The translations under genes were made by a program, and so were the position numbers. A stretch of 64,000 bases of DNA from assembly GCF_004138135.1 (NCBI RefSeq), contig NZ_RYFD01000001.1, positions 124,001 through 188,000 of the forward strand. Direction: 5' to 3'. Within the stretch, counting starts at the first letter, position 1. Each line of letters begins with the position of its first letter. The DNA is from Candidatus Oscillochloris fontis. GTDB taxonomy: Bacteria; Chloroflexota; Chloroflexia; Chloroflexales; Chloroflexaceae. A model generated the notes under the pieces. That model did no database searches and had not been told where the DNA came from. It worked only from the letters and a program-made list of their open reading frames with translations. Shown here piece after piece: positions 44,700 through 55,188 of this stretch.

Positions 44700-44867
44700 A
44701 ACAACCGGAATAATCTGCGTAATCTGCGCAATCTGCGGATACATAACGCGGAGGCGCATCACGACGCGCCCCTCCGCGTTCTCGGCGATGAACAACCGGA
44801 ATAATCTGCGCAATCTGCGCAATCTGCGGATACATAACGCGGAGGCGCATCACGACGCGCCCCTACC
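44700..44867. repeat. Two tandem direct repeats of about 77 bp ending in family F right arm
   Basis: Two copies (44700-44776 and 44791-44867) share ACAACCGGAATAATCTGCG, then AATCTGCGGATACATAACGC and a right arm GGCGCATCACGACGCGCCCC. A third copy is at 40619-40685. The last CTAC supplies the stop codon of the M32 carboxypeptidase gene on the minus strand. Confidence 0.8.
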
Positions 44868-46371
44868 CGATCTGATACATCGCCCCGTACTTCTTGCGCA
44901 GGTACGCCATATACGGGCCAATGTCCAGCGGCCCGCCAGTGGTGCGCTGGAGCAGTTCGTCGGTGGTGAACTTGCTGCCATGCGTGTAGATCTGCCGCTG
45001 CAACCAACCATGCAGCGTCCCAAACTCACCCTGGCTGATCTCCGACTCAATCGTGGGCTGGGCGGCGCAGGCCGCCGCAAAGAACTGCGCACTCATGATG
45101 TTGCCCAACGTATAGCCCTGGAATGCCCCACCGATTGGCCCACTAAACCAGTGGACATCCTGAAGTACCCCGTTGCTGTCGTTGGGCGGGGTAATGCCCA
45201 GATCCTCGCGGTAGCGTGTGTTCCACGCCTCTGGCAGATCCTTCACCTCCAGGCTACCCTCTAGCAACGCCAGTTCCAGATCGAAGCGAATCATCACGTG
45301 CAGGTTGTAGGTCACTTCATCCGAATCGGTGCGGATGAGCGAGCGCTGCACCTTGTTGATCGCCCGGTAGAAGGTGTCGAGCGGGGTATCGGCAAGCTGC
45401 GCGGGGAAGGCCGCCTGCAACTGCGGGTAGTAGAACTCCCACATACTGCGCGAGCGCCCCACTAGGTTCTCCCACAACCGCGATTGGCTCTCGTGGACAC
45501 CCGCTGAGGTGCCGTTAGCCAACGGGGTGCCCTCGAAGGTGCGCTTGATGCCCTGCTCGTACATGGCATGCCCCGACTCGTGCAGCGTGCTGAACAGGCC
45601 GTCGCTCAGATCATGCTCGTTGTAGCGCGTGGTGATGCGCACATCCCCCAACGAGAACTTGGTCATGAAGGGGTGGTGGGTCAGATCCTGACGCCCGCGC
45701 TCAAAGTCATAGCCAAAGGCGCGGATGATCTGCTCACCAAATGCCTTCTGCTGCGCCGCTGGGTAGTGGCGGTGCAGACAGACATCATTGGCCGGAGCCT
45801 GCGCGGTAATCGCCTGCACCAGTGGCACCAGTTCCGCCCGCAACTGGGTAAAGATCGCTCGCACTGTCTCAGCACGCATGCCATAGTCGCTCATATCAAT
45901 CAGCGGATCGGCGATGTGCTGATAACCAGGGAAACAGTTGGCAATCCGGCGACTCAGATCGAGTGTGCGCTCCAGCAGCGGGCGCACAGCAGCAAAATCG
46001 TTCGCCGGGCGGGCGCGTGTCCAGGCATCGTAACTGGCCGCACTATGCGCCAACATCTCGCCGATCAGATCCTCAGGAATGCGCACCTGCTGCTCGTAGG
46101 TACGCCGTGCCACCCGAATCAGCGCCGCGTCATCCGCGTCGGCGTCGAGGCTCTCCGCATAGGGCTGCAAATCCTCCAACAACGCCCCGATCTCCTCGTC
46201 GGTGGCTTTCTGGTGGGCGATCCGCCCGATAGTCGCCATCTGCCGCCCGCGTGCCTCAGCGCCGCCCGCAGGCATATAGGTGCTCTGGTCCCACCCCAAG
46301 AGCGCTCCGACCATTTGCAGATCGAAGACTTCGCCTAACCGCCGTTTGAGTTCCTCTAACTGCTGCTCCAT
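44863..46371 (-). CDS. Metallocarboxypeptidase, family M32 (Taq type)
   Basis: The 502-residue enzyme has the zinc site HESGH in STLHESGHAMYEQG, the DPLIDMSDYGM region, and the late SAGVHESQSRLWENLVGRS and GYTLGNIMSAQFF of family M32. It removes C-terminal residues from peptides in the cytoplasm. The length is normal for the family. The TAG stop is formed by the repeat that follows it. Confidence 0.95.
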   Translation of the reverse strand: MEQQLEELKRRLGEVFDLQMVGALLGWDQSTYMPAGGAEARGRQMATIGRIAHQKATDEEIGALLEDLQPYAESLDADADDAALIRVARRTYEQQVRIPEDLIGEMLAHSAASYDAWTRARPANDFAAVRPLLERTLDLSRRIANCFPGYQHIADPLIDMSDYGMRAETVRAIFTQLRAELVPLVQAITAQAPANDVCLHRHYPAAQQKAFGEQIIRAFGYDFERGRQDLTHHPFMTKFSLGDVRITTRYNEHDLSDGLFSTLHESGHAMYEQGIKRTFEGTPLANGTSAGVHESQSRLWENLVGRSRSMWEFYYPQLQAAFPAQLADTPLDTFYRAINKVQRSLIRTDSDEVTYNLHVMIRFDLELALLEGSLEVKDLPEAWNTRYREDLGITPPNDSNGVLQDVHWFSGPIGGAFQGYTLGNIMSAQFFAAACAAQPTIESEISQGEFGTLHGWLQRQIYTHGSKFTTDELLQRTTGGPLDIGPYMAYLRKKYGAMYQIG

Positions 46372-46642
46372 ACTATCCCTCCTACTAGTAACTGTTCACA
46401 CTTCTCCTAGCATTCCGGTTTTGACGCAAAGACGCAGAGGCGCAAAGCCTTCAATAAAACCTTCGCGTCTTTGCGCCTTTGCGTCAATCAGAAGCTTCCT
46501 TTACCCCAAGTGTGAATAGTTACTCCTACTACAGGTTTTGACGCAAAGACGCCAAGGCGCAAAGCCTTCAAGCTAGACCCCGATCCAAATCTTTGCGCCT
46601 TGGCGTCAAGAAGAGAATGCTGTCTACCCCACGTGTGAACGG
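46372..46642. other. Gap filled by two family B elements
   Basis: No gene is seen. Two family B elements lie head to tail with a shared or abutting end between the M32 and aminotransferase genes, both on the minus strand. Confidence 0.75.
46388..46523. mobile_element. Repeat family B, copy 3 (136 bp)
   Basis: The outer ends GTAACTGTTCACACTT (46388-46403) and AAGTGTGAATAGTTAC (46508-46523) are inverted repeats with one mismatch. Inside are TCCTAGCATTCCGG and the inverted core TTGACGCAAAGACG..GCGTCTTTGCGCC..TGCGTCAA. There is no coding capacity for a transposase. Confidence 0.85.
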
Positions 46643-46645
46643 TTA
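46508..46645. mobile_element. Repeat family B, copy 4 (138 bp, sharing an end with copy 3)
   Basis: The left end AAGTGTGAATAGTTAC is the right end of copy 3. The right end ACGTGTGAACGGTTA stops at 46645. The core TTGACGCAAAGACGCCAAGG is paired with CCTTGGCGTCAAG. The final TTA (46643-46645) is the TAA stop codon of the minus-strand aminotransferase gene. Confidence 0.75.
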
Positions 46646-47830
46646 GTGATTCATCACCTCCAAGCGACCCGCCGCTGCGCGCAGGGTCTCCAATTTCTTT
46701 GCAAAACAGAAACGAACCAGCAAGGGCAGATCCTGATCGTTGGCGTAGAAGGCCGAGAGCGGGATCGCCGCCACCCCCACCTCACTGGTCAACCAGCGGC
46801 AAAAGTCGCGGTCATTGCCGAGCGGGGTCTGGCTGATGTCGGCCAGCATGAAGTAACTGCCCTCAACCGGCAATGGCGGCAAACCGACATCGTGTAACAC
46901 CTGGCGCAACACCTCGCGCCGCTCGACATATTCAACCCGCAACTGCTCGTAATACCCGCGCCCCGCCGCCCGCTCCAAGCCCACCGCCACCGCCGCCTGC
47001 AAGGGCGTCGCGGTCGCAAAAGTGATCCACTGGTGCGCCGCACGCAACGCGGCGCTCAACTCCGGCGCGGCTACCACATAGCCAATCTTCCAGCCGGTCA
47101 GGCTGAAGGTCTTGCCGGTGCTGTTGATCGTCAAGGTGCGCTCCCACATTCCCGGCAGGGTGGCGATGGGAATGTGCTGGCACGGTTCAAAGATGATCTG
47201 ATCATACACCTCGTCGGCGATCACCAGCACCTCATGTTCGATACAGAGCGCGGCGATCTGCTCCAGTTCCGCCCGCGTAAAGACCTTACCCGTCGGGTTG
47301 TGTGGGCTATTGAGGAAGAGCAGCCGCGTGCGCGGCGAGAAGGCAGCCGCTAGTTCGGCGGGATCAACATACCACGTCTGCGGGCCGTCGGCATGGGGCG
47401 GGCGCATGCGTACATAGCGCGGGACACCCCCGGCCATCACCACATCCGGCACATAAGCGTCGTAGAAGGGTTCAAAGATAATCACCTCATCGCCCGGATT
47501 GATCAGGGCTTGAGTAGCAGCAAAGAGCGCCTCGGTTGCCCCACTCGTGATCGTGACTTCATGATGGGGATCAACCGCACGCCAGCCATTCGCCTGCCAC
47601 GTCGCCGCTATCGCCTCACGCAAGCGCGGCAGACCGAGGTAGGGCGCGTACTGGTTGAGATCGGCATCAATCGCCTCAATTGCGGCGACCTTCAGCCACT
47701 CCGGCCCGGCAAAGTCGGGGAAACCCTGCCCAAGATTGACCGCTGCGTGCTGGGTGGCCAACGCACTCACCTCAGCAAAGATCGAGGTACCGAAACTGCG
47801 CACGCGCTCGGCGGCGTGGATGGTGGACAT
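46643..47830 (-). CDS. PLP-dependent aminotransferase, class I/II
   Basis: The 395-residue enzyme is of the kynurenine/methionine aminotransferase group: NLGQGFPDFAGPEW at the start, SPHNPTGKVF, YDQIIFEP, and the PLP-binding Lys in NSTGKTFSLTGWKIGY. It could serve methionine or aromatic amino-acid synthesis; the substrate is not decided by sequence. Its TAA stop overlaps the end of a family B element. Confidence 0.9.
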   Translation of the reverse strand: MSTIHAAERVRSFGTSIFAEVSALATQHAAVNLGQGFPDFAGPEWLKVAAIEAIDADLNQYAPYLGLPRLREAIAATWQANGWRAVDPHHEVTITSGATEALFAATQALINPGDEVIIFEPFYDAYVPDVVMAGGVPRYVRMRPPHADGPQTWYVDPAELAAAFSPRTRLLFLNSPHNPTGKVFTRAELEQIAALCIEHEVLVIADEVYDQIIFEPCQHIPIATLPGMWERTLTINSTGKTFSLTGWKIGYVVAAPELSAALRAAHQWITFATATPLQAAVAVGLERAAGRGYYEQLRVEYVERREVLRQVLHDVGLPPLPVEGSYFMLADISQTPLGNDRDFCRWLTSEVGVAAIPLSAFYANDQDLPLLVRFCFAKKLETLRAAAGRLEVMNH

Positions 47831-47863
47831 AACTGCTCCCGTCCATAATGCAAAAAATTCTAC

Positions 47864-48009
47864 AACTCATCACACTTCTCCTAGCATCCCGGTGTTGACG
47901 CAAAGACGCCAAGGCGCAAAGCTCTCACTATAGGCTCCATCAAAACCTTTGCGTCTTTGCGCCTTTGCGTCAACACGAGGATTCGGTTTCCCCCAAGTGT
48001 GAACAGTTA
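47864..48009. mobile_element. Repeat family B, copy 5 (146 bp)
   Basis: The ends AACTCATCACACTTCTCC and CCCAAGTGTGAACAGTTA are imperfect inverted repeats. The core has TTGACGCAAAGACGCC and GCGTCTTTGCGCC..TGCGTCAA. It lies in the divergent gap between the aminotransferase and acyl-CoA synthetase genes, upstream of the latter's promoter. Confidence 0.8.
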
Positions 48010-48041
48010 TGATCTTGAGCTATGGTACCACAGAGCGAGAA

Positions 48042-48050
48042 TGGTATAAT
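48042..48050 (+). promoter_or_regulatory. Extended -10 promoter of the acyl-CoA synthetase operon
   Basis: TGGTATAAT is an extended -10 box. No good -35 is seen. Transcription would start near 48057, about 48 bases before the ATG at 48105, which rules out an earlier start at 48009. Confidence 0.6.
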
Positions 48051-48104
48051 ACCGTCCGAGACCCCGCTCCTCCCCCGCGAAGACGACCAACAGGAGGTAC
48101 ACCG

Positions 48105-49628
48105 ATGCAGATGTTTCTCGGTGATTGGCTGCGTCGTCGGGCGCTGCTAACGCCGGAGAAGGTAGCTCTGCGCGATGCAGAGGCCGATCTGGCCCCGATA
48201 ACCTATCGGGAGTGGGACGCTCGCGCCGGACGGACGGCAAACTACCTGCGCAGTTTGGGCGTGGCACGTGGCGACCGAGTGGCGGTACTGGCCTTCAATT
48301 CTCTGACCTATCTAGATGTCTGGTTTGCGTGTGCCAAGCTGGGCGCGATTATGCAGCCGCTCAACTACCGCCTGACTGCGGCGGAGTTGCTTGCGCTCCT
48401 TACGGATGCGACGCCCATCGTGTTGCTCTATGGTGTCGAATTTGCTGAAGTGGTTGCCCAACTGCACGTCTATCCATCGTCGGTGCAGCACTGGATCGAT
48501 CTGGAGCCGGGGCTGGTGCTGGCGCGCCAATCCTTCCCGGCGGAGATCGAGCCGCTCGAACTGAACCGCGATGACCCCTGGGTGATCTGTTATACCGGCG
48601 GGACAACCGGTATTCCCAAGGGTGCCGTCTTGACCCACGGGAGTATCGCCGCCAACGCGGTCAATACGGTGGCCAGTTGGGGGCTGACGCCCGATGATGT
48701 GGCGATCCTCAACGCTCCGCTCTTCCATACCGGTGGGCTGAATGTCTTTACCGCGCCGCTCGTGCTGGTCGGTGGCTGTTCGATAGTCTGCAAGGGCTTT
48801 GAGGTTCATCAGGTCTTCGATCTGATTGCCCATGCCGGGGTGACGATCCACTTTGGCGTGCCCACCATGTTCATTGCCATGCAGCAGCACCCGCGCTGGG
48901 CCGAGGCCGATCTCTCGCGCCTCAAGCTACTCATCAGTGGCGGTGCCCCCTGTCCGCTCCCCGTCTTCGAGGAGTTTTGGCGGCGCGGGCTGGATTTCAA
49001 GACCGGCTATGGTCTGACCGAGGCTGGCCCCAACACCTTTTGGTTGCCCACCGCCGATGTGCAACGCAAACCAGGCGCGGTCGGCTTCCCGCTCTTCTTT
49101 GTGGATGTGCGCATCGCCGATTCAAGTGGCCACGAGCTTGGCCCCAACCAAGTCGGCGAACTGCTCATCCGGGGGCCACACGTCTGCAAGGGCTACTGGG
49201 GCCGCCCCGATGAGACGGCGCGCACCATCGTGGATGGCTGGCTCCACACCGGCGATCTGGCGCTGCGCGATGCTGAGGGCTACTACACGATTGTCGGGCG
49301 GCTCAAGGATGTCATTATCTCTGGTGGCGAGAACATCTACCCCGCCGAGGTGGAGAGTGTCTTGGCGGGGCACCCAGCGGTGGCCGAGGTGGCGCTCATC
49401 CCCGCCCCCGACCCGCATTGGGGCGAGGTCGGTTGGGCCGTGGTGGTCGCCCGCCCCCAGATGACGCTCACACCCGATGATCTCCTCGCCTATGCCGGGG
49501 CGCGCCTCGCACGCTTCAAACTCCCCAAACGGATCATTCTGGCTGCGGCCTTGCCCAAGACAGCAGCGGGTAAGTTGGATAAAAAGACGTTGCATCAGAT
49601 GTATGTTCCAGCCGAGGAGTCCATATGA
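48105..49628 (+). CDS. Acyl-CoA synthetase (AMP-binding)
   Basis: The 507-residue enzyme has the adenylation motifs CYTGGTTGIPKGAVLTH, GYGLTEAGPNTF, LHTGDLALRDAEGYYTIVGR and KDVIISGGENIYPAEVE, and the catalytic Lys in KTAAGKLDKKTL. It activates a fatty or aromatic acid to its CoA thioester through an acyl-AMP. CAGGAGGT precedes the ATG at 48105. The next gene, a hydrolase, overlaps it by 4 bases. Confidence 0.93.
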   Translation: MQMFLGDWLRRRALLTPEKVALRDAEADLAPITYREWDARAGRTANYLRSLGVARGDRVAVLAFNSLTYLDVWFACAKLGAIMQPLNYRLTAAELLALLTDATPIVLLYGVEFAEVVAQLHVYPSSVQHWIDLEPGLVLARQSFPAEIEPLELNRDDPWVICYTGGTTGIPKGAVLTHGSIAANAVNTVASWGLTPDDVAILNAPLFHTGGLNVFTAPLVLVGGCSIVCKGFEVHQVFDLIAHAGVTIHFGVPTMFIAMQQHPRWAEADLSRLKLLISGGAPCPLPVFEEFWRRGLDFKTGYGLTEAGPNTFWLPTADVQRKPGAVGFPLFFVDVRIADSSGHELGPNQVGELLIRGPHVCKGYWGRPDETARTIVDGWLHTGDLALRDAEGYYTIVGRLKDVIISGGENIYPAEVESVLAGHPAVAEVALIPAPDPHWGEVGWAVVVARPQMTLTPDDLLAYAGARLARFKLPKRIILAAALPKTAAGKLDKKTLHQMYVPAEESI

Positions 49629-50686
49629 GTAGCATCCCCTTGATGCCCGGAATCAGCGCACAGATGGTCACAACTCCACGCCTAGCGATCCATGTGCGCA
49701 ACAGTGGCCCCGACGATGGCATTCCCGTCCTCTTCATCCACGGCAATAACTCCTGCGCCACCTACTGGGAAGAGACGATGTTGGCGCTGCCCGCCACCTT
49801 TCGCGCCATCGCCCCCGATCTGCGCGGCTATGGCGATACCGAGTTCAAGCCGATTGATGCAACACGCGGCTGCCGCGATTGGGTAGATGATCTGCTTGGC
49901 CTGATGGACACACTCGATGCGGAACACTTCCACGTGATCGGTCACTCGCTGGGTGGCTCGGTCTGCTGGGCGCTGCTGGCCGCCGCCCCCGAACGGCTGC
50001 TCAGTGTCACCCTGGCGGCACCGGGTTCGCCCTACGGCTTTGGCGGCACCAAGGATGTAGCTGGTAGCCCCTGTTGGCCCGACTATGCCGGTTCAGGCGC
50101 GGGCTTGGTGAGTGCCGAGTTTGTGCGCCGCGAAGGTGCGGGGGATCGGAGTGAGGATGAGCCAAAGACCGCCCCCCGCGTGATTATGAACACCTACTAC
50201 TGGAAGCCGCCCTTCCGCCCGGCACGCGAGGAGGAACTGCTCTCCGGGTTGCTCAGTATCAAGGTGCGCCCCGACAACCACCCTGGCGATAAGGTGGCGA
50301 GCGAACATTGGCCCGGCATCGCGCCGGGGCGCTTTGGCCCCAATAATGCCCTGTCGCCCAAGTATGTGGGCGATAGTGTCGAACGTATCCTAGCTTCGGC
50401 GATCAAACCGCCCATCCTGTGGGTACGTGGAGCCGACGATCAGATCGTGAGCGATGCCAGCCTGTTTGAAATCGGAACGCTAGGGCAACTCGGTGTCGTT
50501 CCGGGTTGGCCGGGGGAAGCCGCCTTCCCACCCCAACCGATGCTGAGTCAGACCCGGCGCGTTCTCGAACGCTATGCCGCTGCGGGCGGCACCTTCCGCG
50601 AACTGGTACTGGCCGAATGTGGCCATACGCCCTATCTGGAACACCCAGAGGCATTCAACCGCGCCTTTCATGCCATAATCACGTAG
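49625..50686 (+). CDS. Alpha/beta hydrolase
   Basis: The 353-residue enzyme has the alpha/beta-hydrolase layout: oxyanion HGNNSCATYW, nucleophile Ser in VIGHSLGGSV, acidic residue near VRGADDQIV, and the His in ECGHTPYLEHPEAF. The ATGA overlap with the synthetase gene implies coupled translation and a joint role, perhaps hydrolysis of an ester or thioester of the same acid. The substrate is unknown. Its TAG stop opens the family D repeat GTAGAGACGG. Confidence 0.88.
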   Translation: MSSIPLMPGISAQMVTTPRLAIHVRNSGPDDGIPVLFIHGNNSCATYWEETMLALPATFRAIAPDLRGYGDTEFKPIDATRGCRDWVDDLLGLMDTLDAEHFHVIGHSLGGSVCWALLAAAPERLLSVTLAAPGSPYGFGGTKDVAGSPCWPDYAGSGAGLVSAEFVRREGAGDRSEDEPKTAPRVIMNTYYWKPPFRPAREEELLSGLLSIKVRPDNHPGDKVASEHWPGIAPGRFGPNNALSPKYVGDSVERILASAIKPPILWVRGADDQIVSDASLFEIGTLGQLGVVPGWPGEAAFPPQPMLSQTRRVLERYAAAGGTFRELVLAECGHTPYLEHPEAFNRAFHAIIT

Positions 50687-50709
50687 AGACGGCCCGGCGG
50701 GCCATCTAC
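50683..50709. repeat. Repeat family D, copy 4
   Basis: GTAGAGACGGCCCGGCGGGC followed by CATCTAC forms a hairpin. The TAG at 50684-50686 is the stop codon of the hydrolase gene. Confidence 0.8.
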
Positions 50710-50712
50710 CGG

Positions 50713-50812
50713 GTGCTCCGGTGGGGGTTCGGGGGCGGCGAAGCCGCCCCCGAAGATCTTTTTTTGGTGTGTGTTGGCGGCGAAGCCGCCAACACACACC
50801 AAACATTGGGTT
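50713..50812. mobile_element. Repeat family A, copy 5 (about 100 bp, ends lost)
   Basis: The GCGGGGGC-type hairpin and the central stem (TTTTTTGGTGTGTGTTGGCG against CGCCAACACACACCAAA) are present, but both terminal inverted repeats are gone. It is bordered by a family D unit on the left and a family E unit on the right. Confidence 0.75.
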
Positions 50813-50819
50813 TAGCATT

Positions 50820-50892
50820 GTAGGGGCGAAGCATCGCCCGCCATAGAGCAGGGGAACTCGAACGAGAGTGGCGGGCGATGCTTCGCCCCTAC
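50820..50892. repeat. Repeat family E, 73-bp unit
   Basis: GTAGGGGCGAAGCATCGCCC and GGGCGATGCTTCGCCCCTAC are at the two ends, with an unrelated centre. It lies between a family A remnant and the promoter of the next glycosyltransferase. Confidence 0.9.
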
Positions 50893-50920
50893 TTGCACCG
50901 CACCATGAACGTGGTATAGT
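50893..50920 (+). promoter_or_regulatory. Promoter of the second glycosyltransferase
   Basis: TTGCAC (50893-50898) and TATAGT (50915-50920) are 16 bases apart, and TGg precedes the -10. The -35 box begins one base after the family E unit. Transcription would start near 50927, only 11 bases before the first ATG. Confidence 0.65.
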
Positions 50921-50937
50921 GTGCCCGTCAAACCACA

Positions 50938-52110
50938 ATGAGGAGTGTAAACAAAGACGTGCAGGTGCTTATTAACGGGAATTTCTGGGGCCAACCCAAT
51001 GTCGGGAGTGGTCAATACCTCCATGGTCTGTTGCGCTGGCTGCCCCAAGTTGCCCCACAGCATCGCTACCTACTCCTGCGCCCTGCGACCGATGCTGCTG
51101 GTCCAGACCTCCCACCCGGTGTTGCCGCCCTTGCGCTGCGCACCCCCTTTGATCGCATCAACCGTAATCTCGCCAAGCTCTTCTTTGAGCAGATCGCCCT
51201 CCCGACGGCGGCAGGTCGCCTCGCACGCCGCAGTGACTCGGCGGTGCTCTTCATTCCCTACTTTGCTCCGCCCATGCGCTCGCCCATCCCGGTCGTCACC
51301 ACCGTTGGCGACATTATCCCGCTGGTGCTGCCAGAGTATCGCGGCGGCCCGCACGTGCGCGCCTATATGCACCTCGTCCGCCGCACCGTGCGCCGCAGTA
51401 GCCACATTCTCACCTTCTCCCAGGCCAGCCGCGATGACATCATTGTGCGCCTGGGGCTGCCCGCCCGCCGCGTGACGAGCGTGTTGCTCGCCGCTGGCGA
51501 CCAGTACAGCCCCGGTGATCCCGAGGCTGCCCGCGCCGAAGTTGCCCAGCGCTACGGCATCACTGGCCCCTTCGTCTACTATGTCGGCGGCTTGGATGCG
51601 CGCAAAAACCTCGGCGTCCTGTTGCGCGCCTTCGCCCTACTCCGTTCGCGGGGCGTGCAGGCCACCCTCGCCATCGCCGGGCGTGCGCTGGGCCGGGATC
51701 GCCGCCTCTTCCCCGACCTTGACGCGACGATTCGCGATCTGGAACTGGGATCAGCCGTGCAGCGCATCAACGTCCCCACCGAGGATGGCCCGCTGCTCTA
51801 CCGCGCCTGCGCCGCCTTCGCCTTCCCCTCGCGCTATGAAGGCTTCGGCCTGCCACCCCTAGAGGCCATGGCCTGTGGCGCACCCGTGGTCGTCAGCGAC
51901 GCCAGCAGCCTCCCCGAAGTGGTTGGCCCCGCCGCCCTGCGGGTTGACCCCGATGATGTCCTGGGTTGGGCGGCGGCGCTCGGTCGCCTCCTGAGCGACT
52001 CACGCCTCAGTGCCGATATGCGCGAGCAGGGCTTGGCCCGCGCCAGCCAGTTCTCCTACCGCCGCGTCGCCGAAGAGACCGTGGCAGTGTTGCGCAGCGC
52101 GGCGCGGTAG
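50938..52110 (+). CDS. Glycosyltransferase, GT4-like
   Basis: The 390-residue protein has a GT-B fold layout: QPNVGSGQYLHGLL at the N-terminus, GGLDARKNLGVLLRAF in the linker, and the donor site PSRYEGFGLPPLEAMACGAPVV with the E-x7-E pair. The ATG at 50938 precedes GAGGAG (50940-50945), so a GTG at 50959 starting MQVLINGNFWG may be the true start. Otherwise the transcript is nearly leaderless. The TAG stop is part of the family C repeat. Confidence 0.88.
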   Translation: MRSVNKDVQVLINGNFWGQPNVGSGQYLHGLLRWLPQVAPQHRYLLLRPATDAAGPDLPPGVAALALRTPFDRINRNLAKLFFEQIALPTAAGRLARRSDSAVLFIPYFAPPMRSPIPVVTTVGDIIPLVLPEYRGGPHVRAYMHLVRRTVRRSSHILTFSQASRDDIIVRLGLPARRVTSVLLAAGDQYSPGDPEAARAEVAQRYGITGPFVYYVGGLDARKNLGVLLRAFALLRSRGVQATLAIAGRALGRDRRLFPDLDATIRDLELGSAVQRINVPTEDGPLLYRACAAFAFPSRYEGFGLPPLEAMACGAPVVVSDASSLPEVVGPAALRVDPDDVLGWAAALGRLLSDSRLSADMREQGLARASQFSYRRVAEETVAVLRSAAR

Positions 52111-52191
52111 AGACGCAACATCTTGCGTCTCTACTCTACCGCGCCGCAACATCTTGCGTCTCTACCGCGCCGCAACATCTTGCGTCTCTAC
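52107..52191. repeat. Repeat family C, cluster 2 (three palindromic units)
   Basis: Three units with core GACGCAACATCTTGCGTC or CGCAACATCTTGCGTCTCTAC lie between the convergent glycosyltransferase and sdhB genes. The first GTAG contains the glycosyltransferase stop (52108-52110) and the last CTAC contains the sdhB stop (52188-52190). Confidence 0.9.
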
Positions 52192-52976
52192 TTCTTCTTC
52201 TGCTCCAGCGTCTTCGCCGCCAACCCGGTCGGCTCCAACCCCTTGAGCGACGCCACGATCAGATCGCGGTTCATGCGCGCAATCACGTCCAGCGAGATCT
52301 GCTTCGGGCAGACCGCCGAACACTCGCCGATGTTGGTGCAGCTTCCGAAGCCCTCGGCATCCATCTGCGTCACCATATTCAGCGCCCGCTGCGAACGCTC
52401 GGCCTGCCCCTGCGGCAAGAAGCCCAGGTGCGCGATCTTCGCGCCCACAAAGAGCATCGCCGATGCATTCGGGCACGCCGCCACACACGCCCCACACCCA
52501 ATACAGGCCGCCGCATCCATCGCTAGTTCCGCCGCCGGCTTGGGTACCTGCACCGCGCTGGCATCTGGAGCCGACCCAGTCGAGACACTAATAAAGCCGC
52601 CCGACTGAATGATGCGGTCGAATGCCTCGCGATCCACCGCCAGATCCTTAATGATCGCGAAGGGCTGGGCACGCCACGGCTCAATCGTGATCGTGTCGCC
52701 ATCCTTGAAGCTGCGCATATGCAACTGGCAGGTGGTCACGCCCTGGTTTGGCCCGTGCGCCACACCATTGATCATCAGCGAACACATGCCGCAGATCCCC
52801 TCGCGGCAATCATGGTCGAAGGCAATCGGATCTTCGCCCTTGAGGATCAGATCCTCATTCACCACGTCCAACATCTCCAAAAAGGACATGTCCGGGCTGA
52901 CATGGGGGGCTTCATAGGTTTTGAACGCGCCGGTGCCATTCTTCTTCTGGCGCCAGACGTTAAGGGTGAGCTTCAT
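52188..52976 (-). CDS. sdhB: Succinate dehydrogenase iron-sulfur subunit
   Basis: The 262-residue subunit carries the electron chain of complex II. It has a 2Fe-2S site ([10 protein letters not shown] ... TTCQ) and two Cys clusters for the 4Fe-4S and 3Fe-4S centres ([15 protein letters not shown] and [14 protein letters not shown]). The ATG at 52976 follows GGAG and gives the family start [10 protein letters not shown]. The frame is open further to 53036. It is the last gene of sdhCAB. The tail ends in Lys residues, and the stop lies in a family C repeat. Confidence 0.96.
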   Translation of the reverse strand: MKLTLNVWRQKKNGTGAFKTYEAPHVSPDMSFLEMLDVVNEDLILKGEDPIAFDHDCREGICGMCSLMINGVAHGPNQGVTTCQLHMRSFKDGDTITIEPWRAQPFAIIKDLAVDREAFDRIIQSGGFISVSTGSAPDASAVQVPKPAAELAMDAAACIGCGACVAACPNASAMLFVGAKIAHLGFLPQGQAERSQRALNMVTQMDAEGFGSCTNIGECSAVCPKQISLDVIARMNRDLIVASLKGLEPTGLAAKTLEQKKK

Positions 52977-53039
52977 GTCGCTATGGCTCCCAGTAGTGCG
53001 GCATGATCCCGGTGCGCCACCGGGATCATGCCCCAAACA

Positions 53040-54980
<1,941 letters not shown>

Positions 54981-54996
54981 GTCATCTAGCTCCTAC

Positions 54997-55145
54997 GTAA
55001 CTGTTCACACTTGGGAGAACAGAAGCCTTGTGTTGACGCCAAGGCGCAAAGACGCAAAGGTTTTGATTGAAGCCTCTATTGAAATCTTTGCGCCTTGGCG
55101 TCTTTGCGTCAAAATCGGGATGCTAGGAGAAGTGTGTACACTTAC
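54997..55145. mobile_element. Repeat family B, copy 6 (149 bp, inside the sdh operon)
   Basis: GTAACTGTTCACACTT at the left and AAGTGTGTACACTTAC at the right are the outer ends. The core has TTGACGCCAAGGCGCAAAGA and CTTTGCGCCTTGGCGTC. It lies between sdhC and sdhA, which are normally close together, so it lengthens the operon spacer to about 200 bases. Confidence 0.85.
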
Positions 55146-55188
55146 GCTCCTACGCAGAGTTGACGTGGTGTGAAATGCGACTAACCGC

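Larger units (their letters stand above)
44489..44862. other. Gene-free, repeat-packed region after the CHAT gene
   Basis: No gene is seen. The stretch contains CCTCTGCG..CGGCGGTTAA modules, two family D hairpins in a tandem AAATGCACGGAGACGG unit, and two copies of the about 77-base direct repeat at 44700 and 44791. It mirrors the block before the CHAT gene (40410-40786). Confidence 0.8.

Noticed and set aside
49122-49595. Open frame on the minus strand inside the acyl-CoA synthetase gene
   Set aside because: It is a shadow frame with no homology that I can recognise.
52107-52191. Possible CRISPR or tandem array
   Set aside because: Same palindromic family as 2198-2326, with nearly identical short linkers and no unique spacers.
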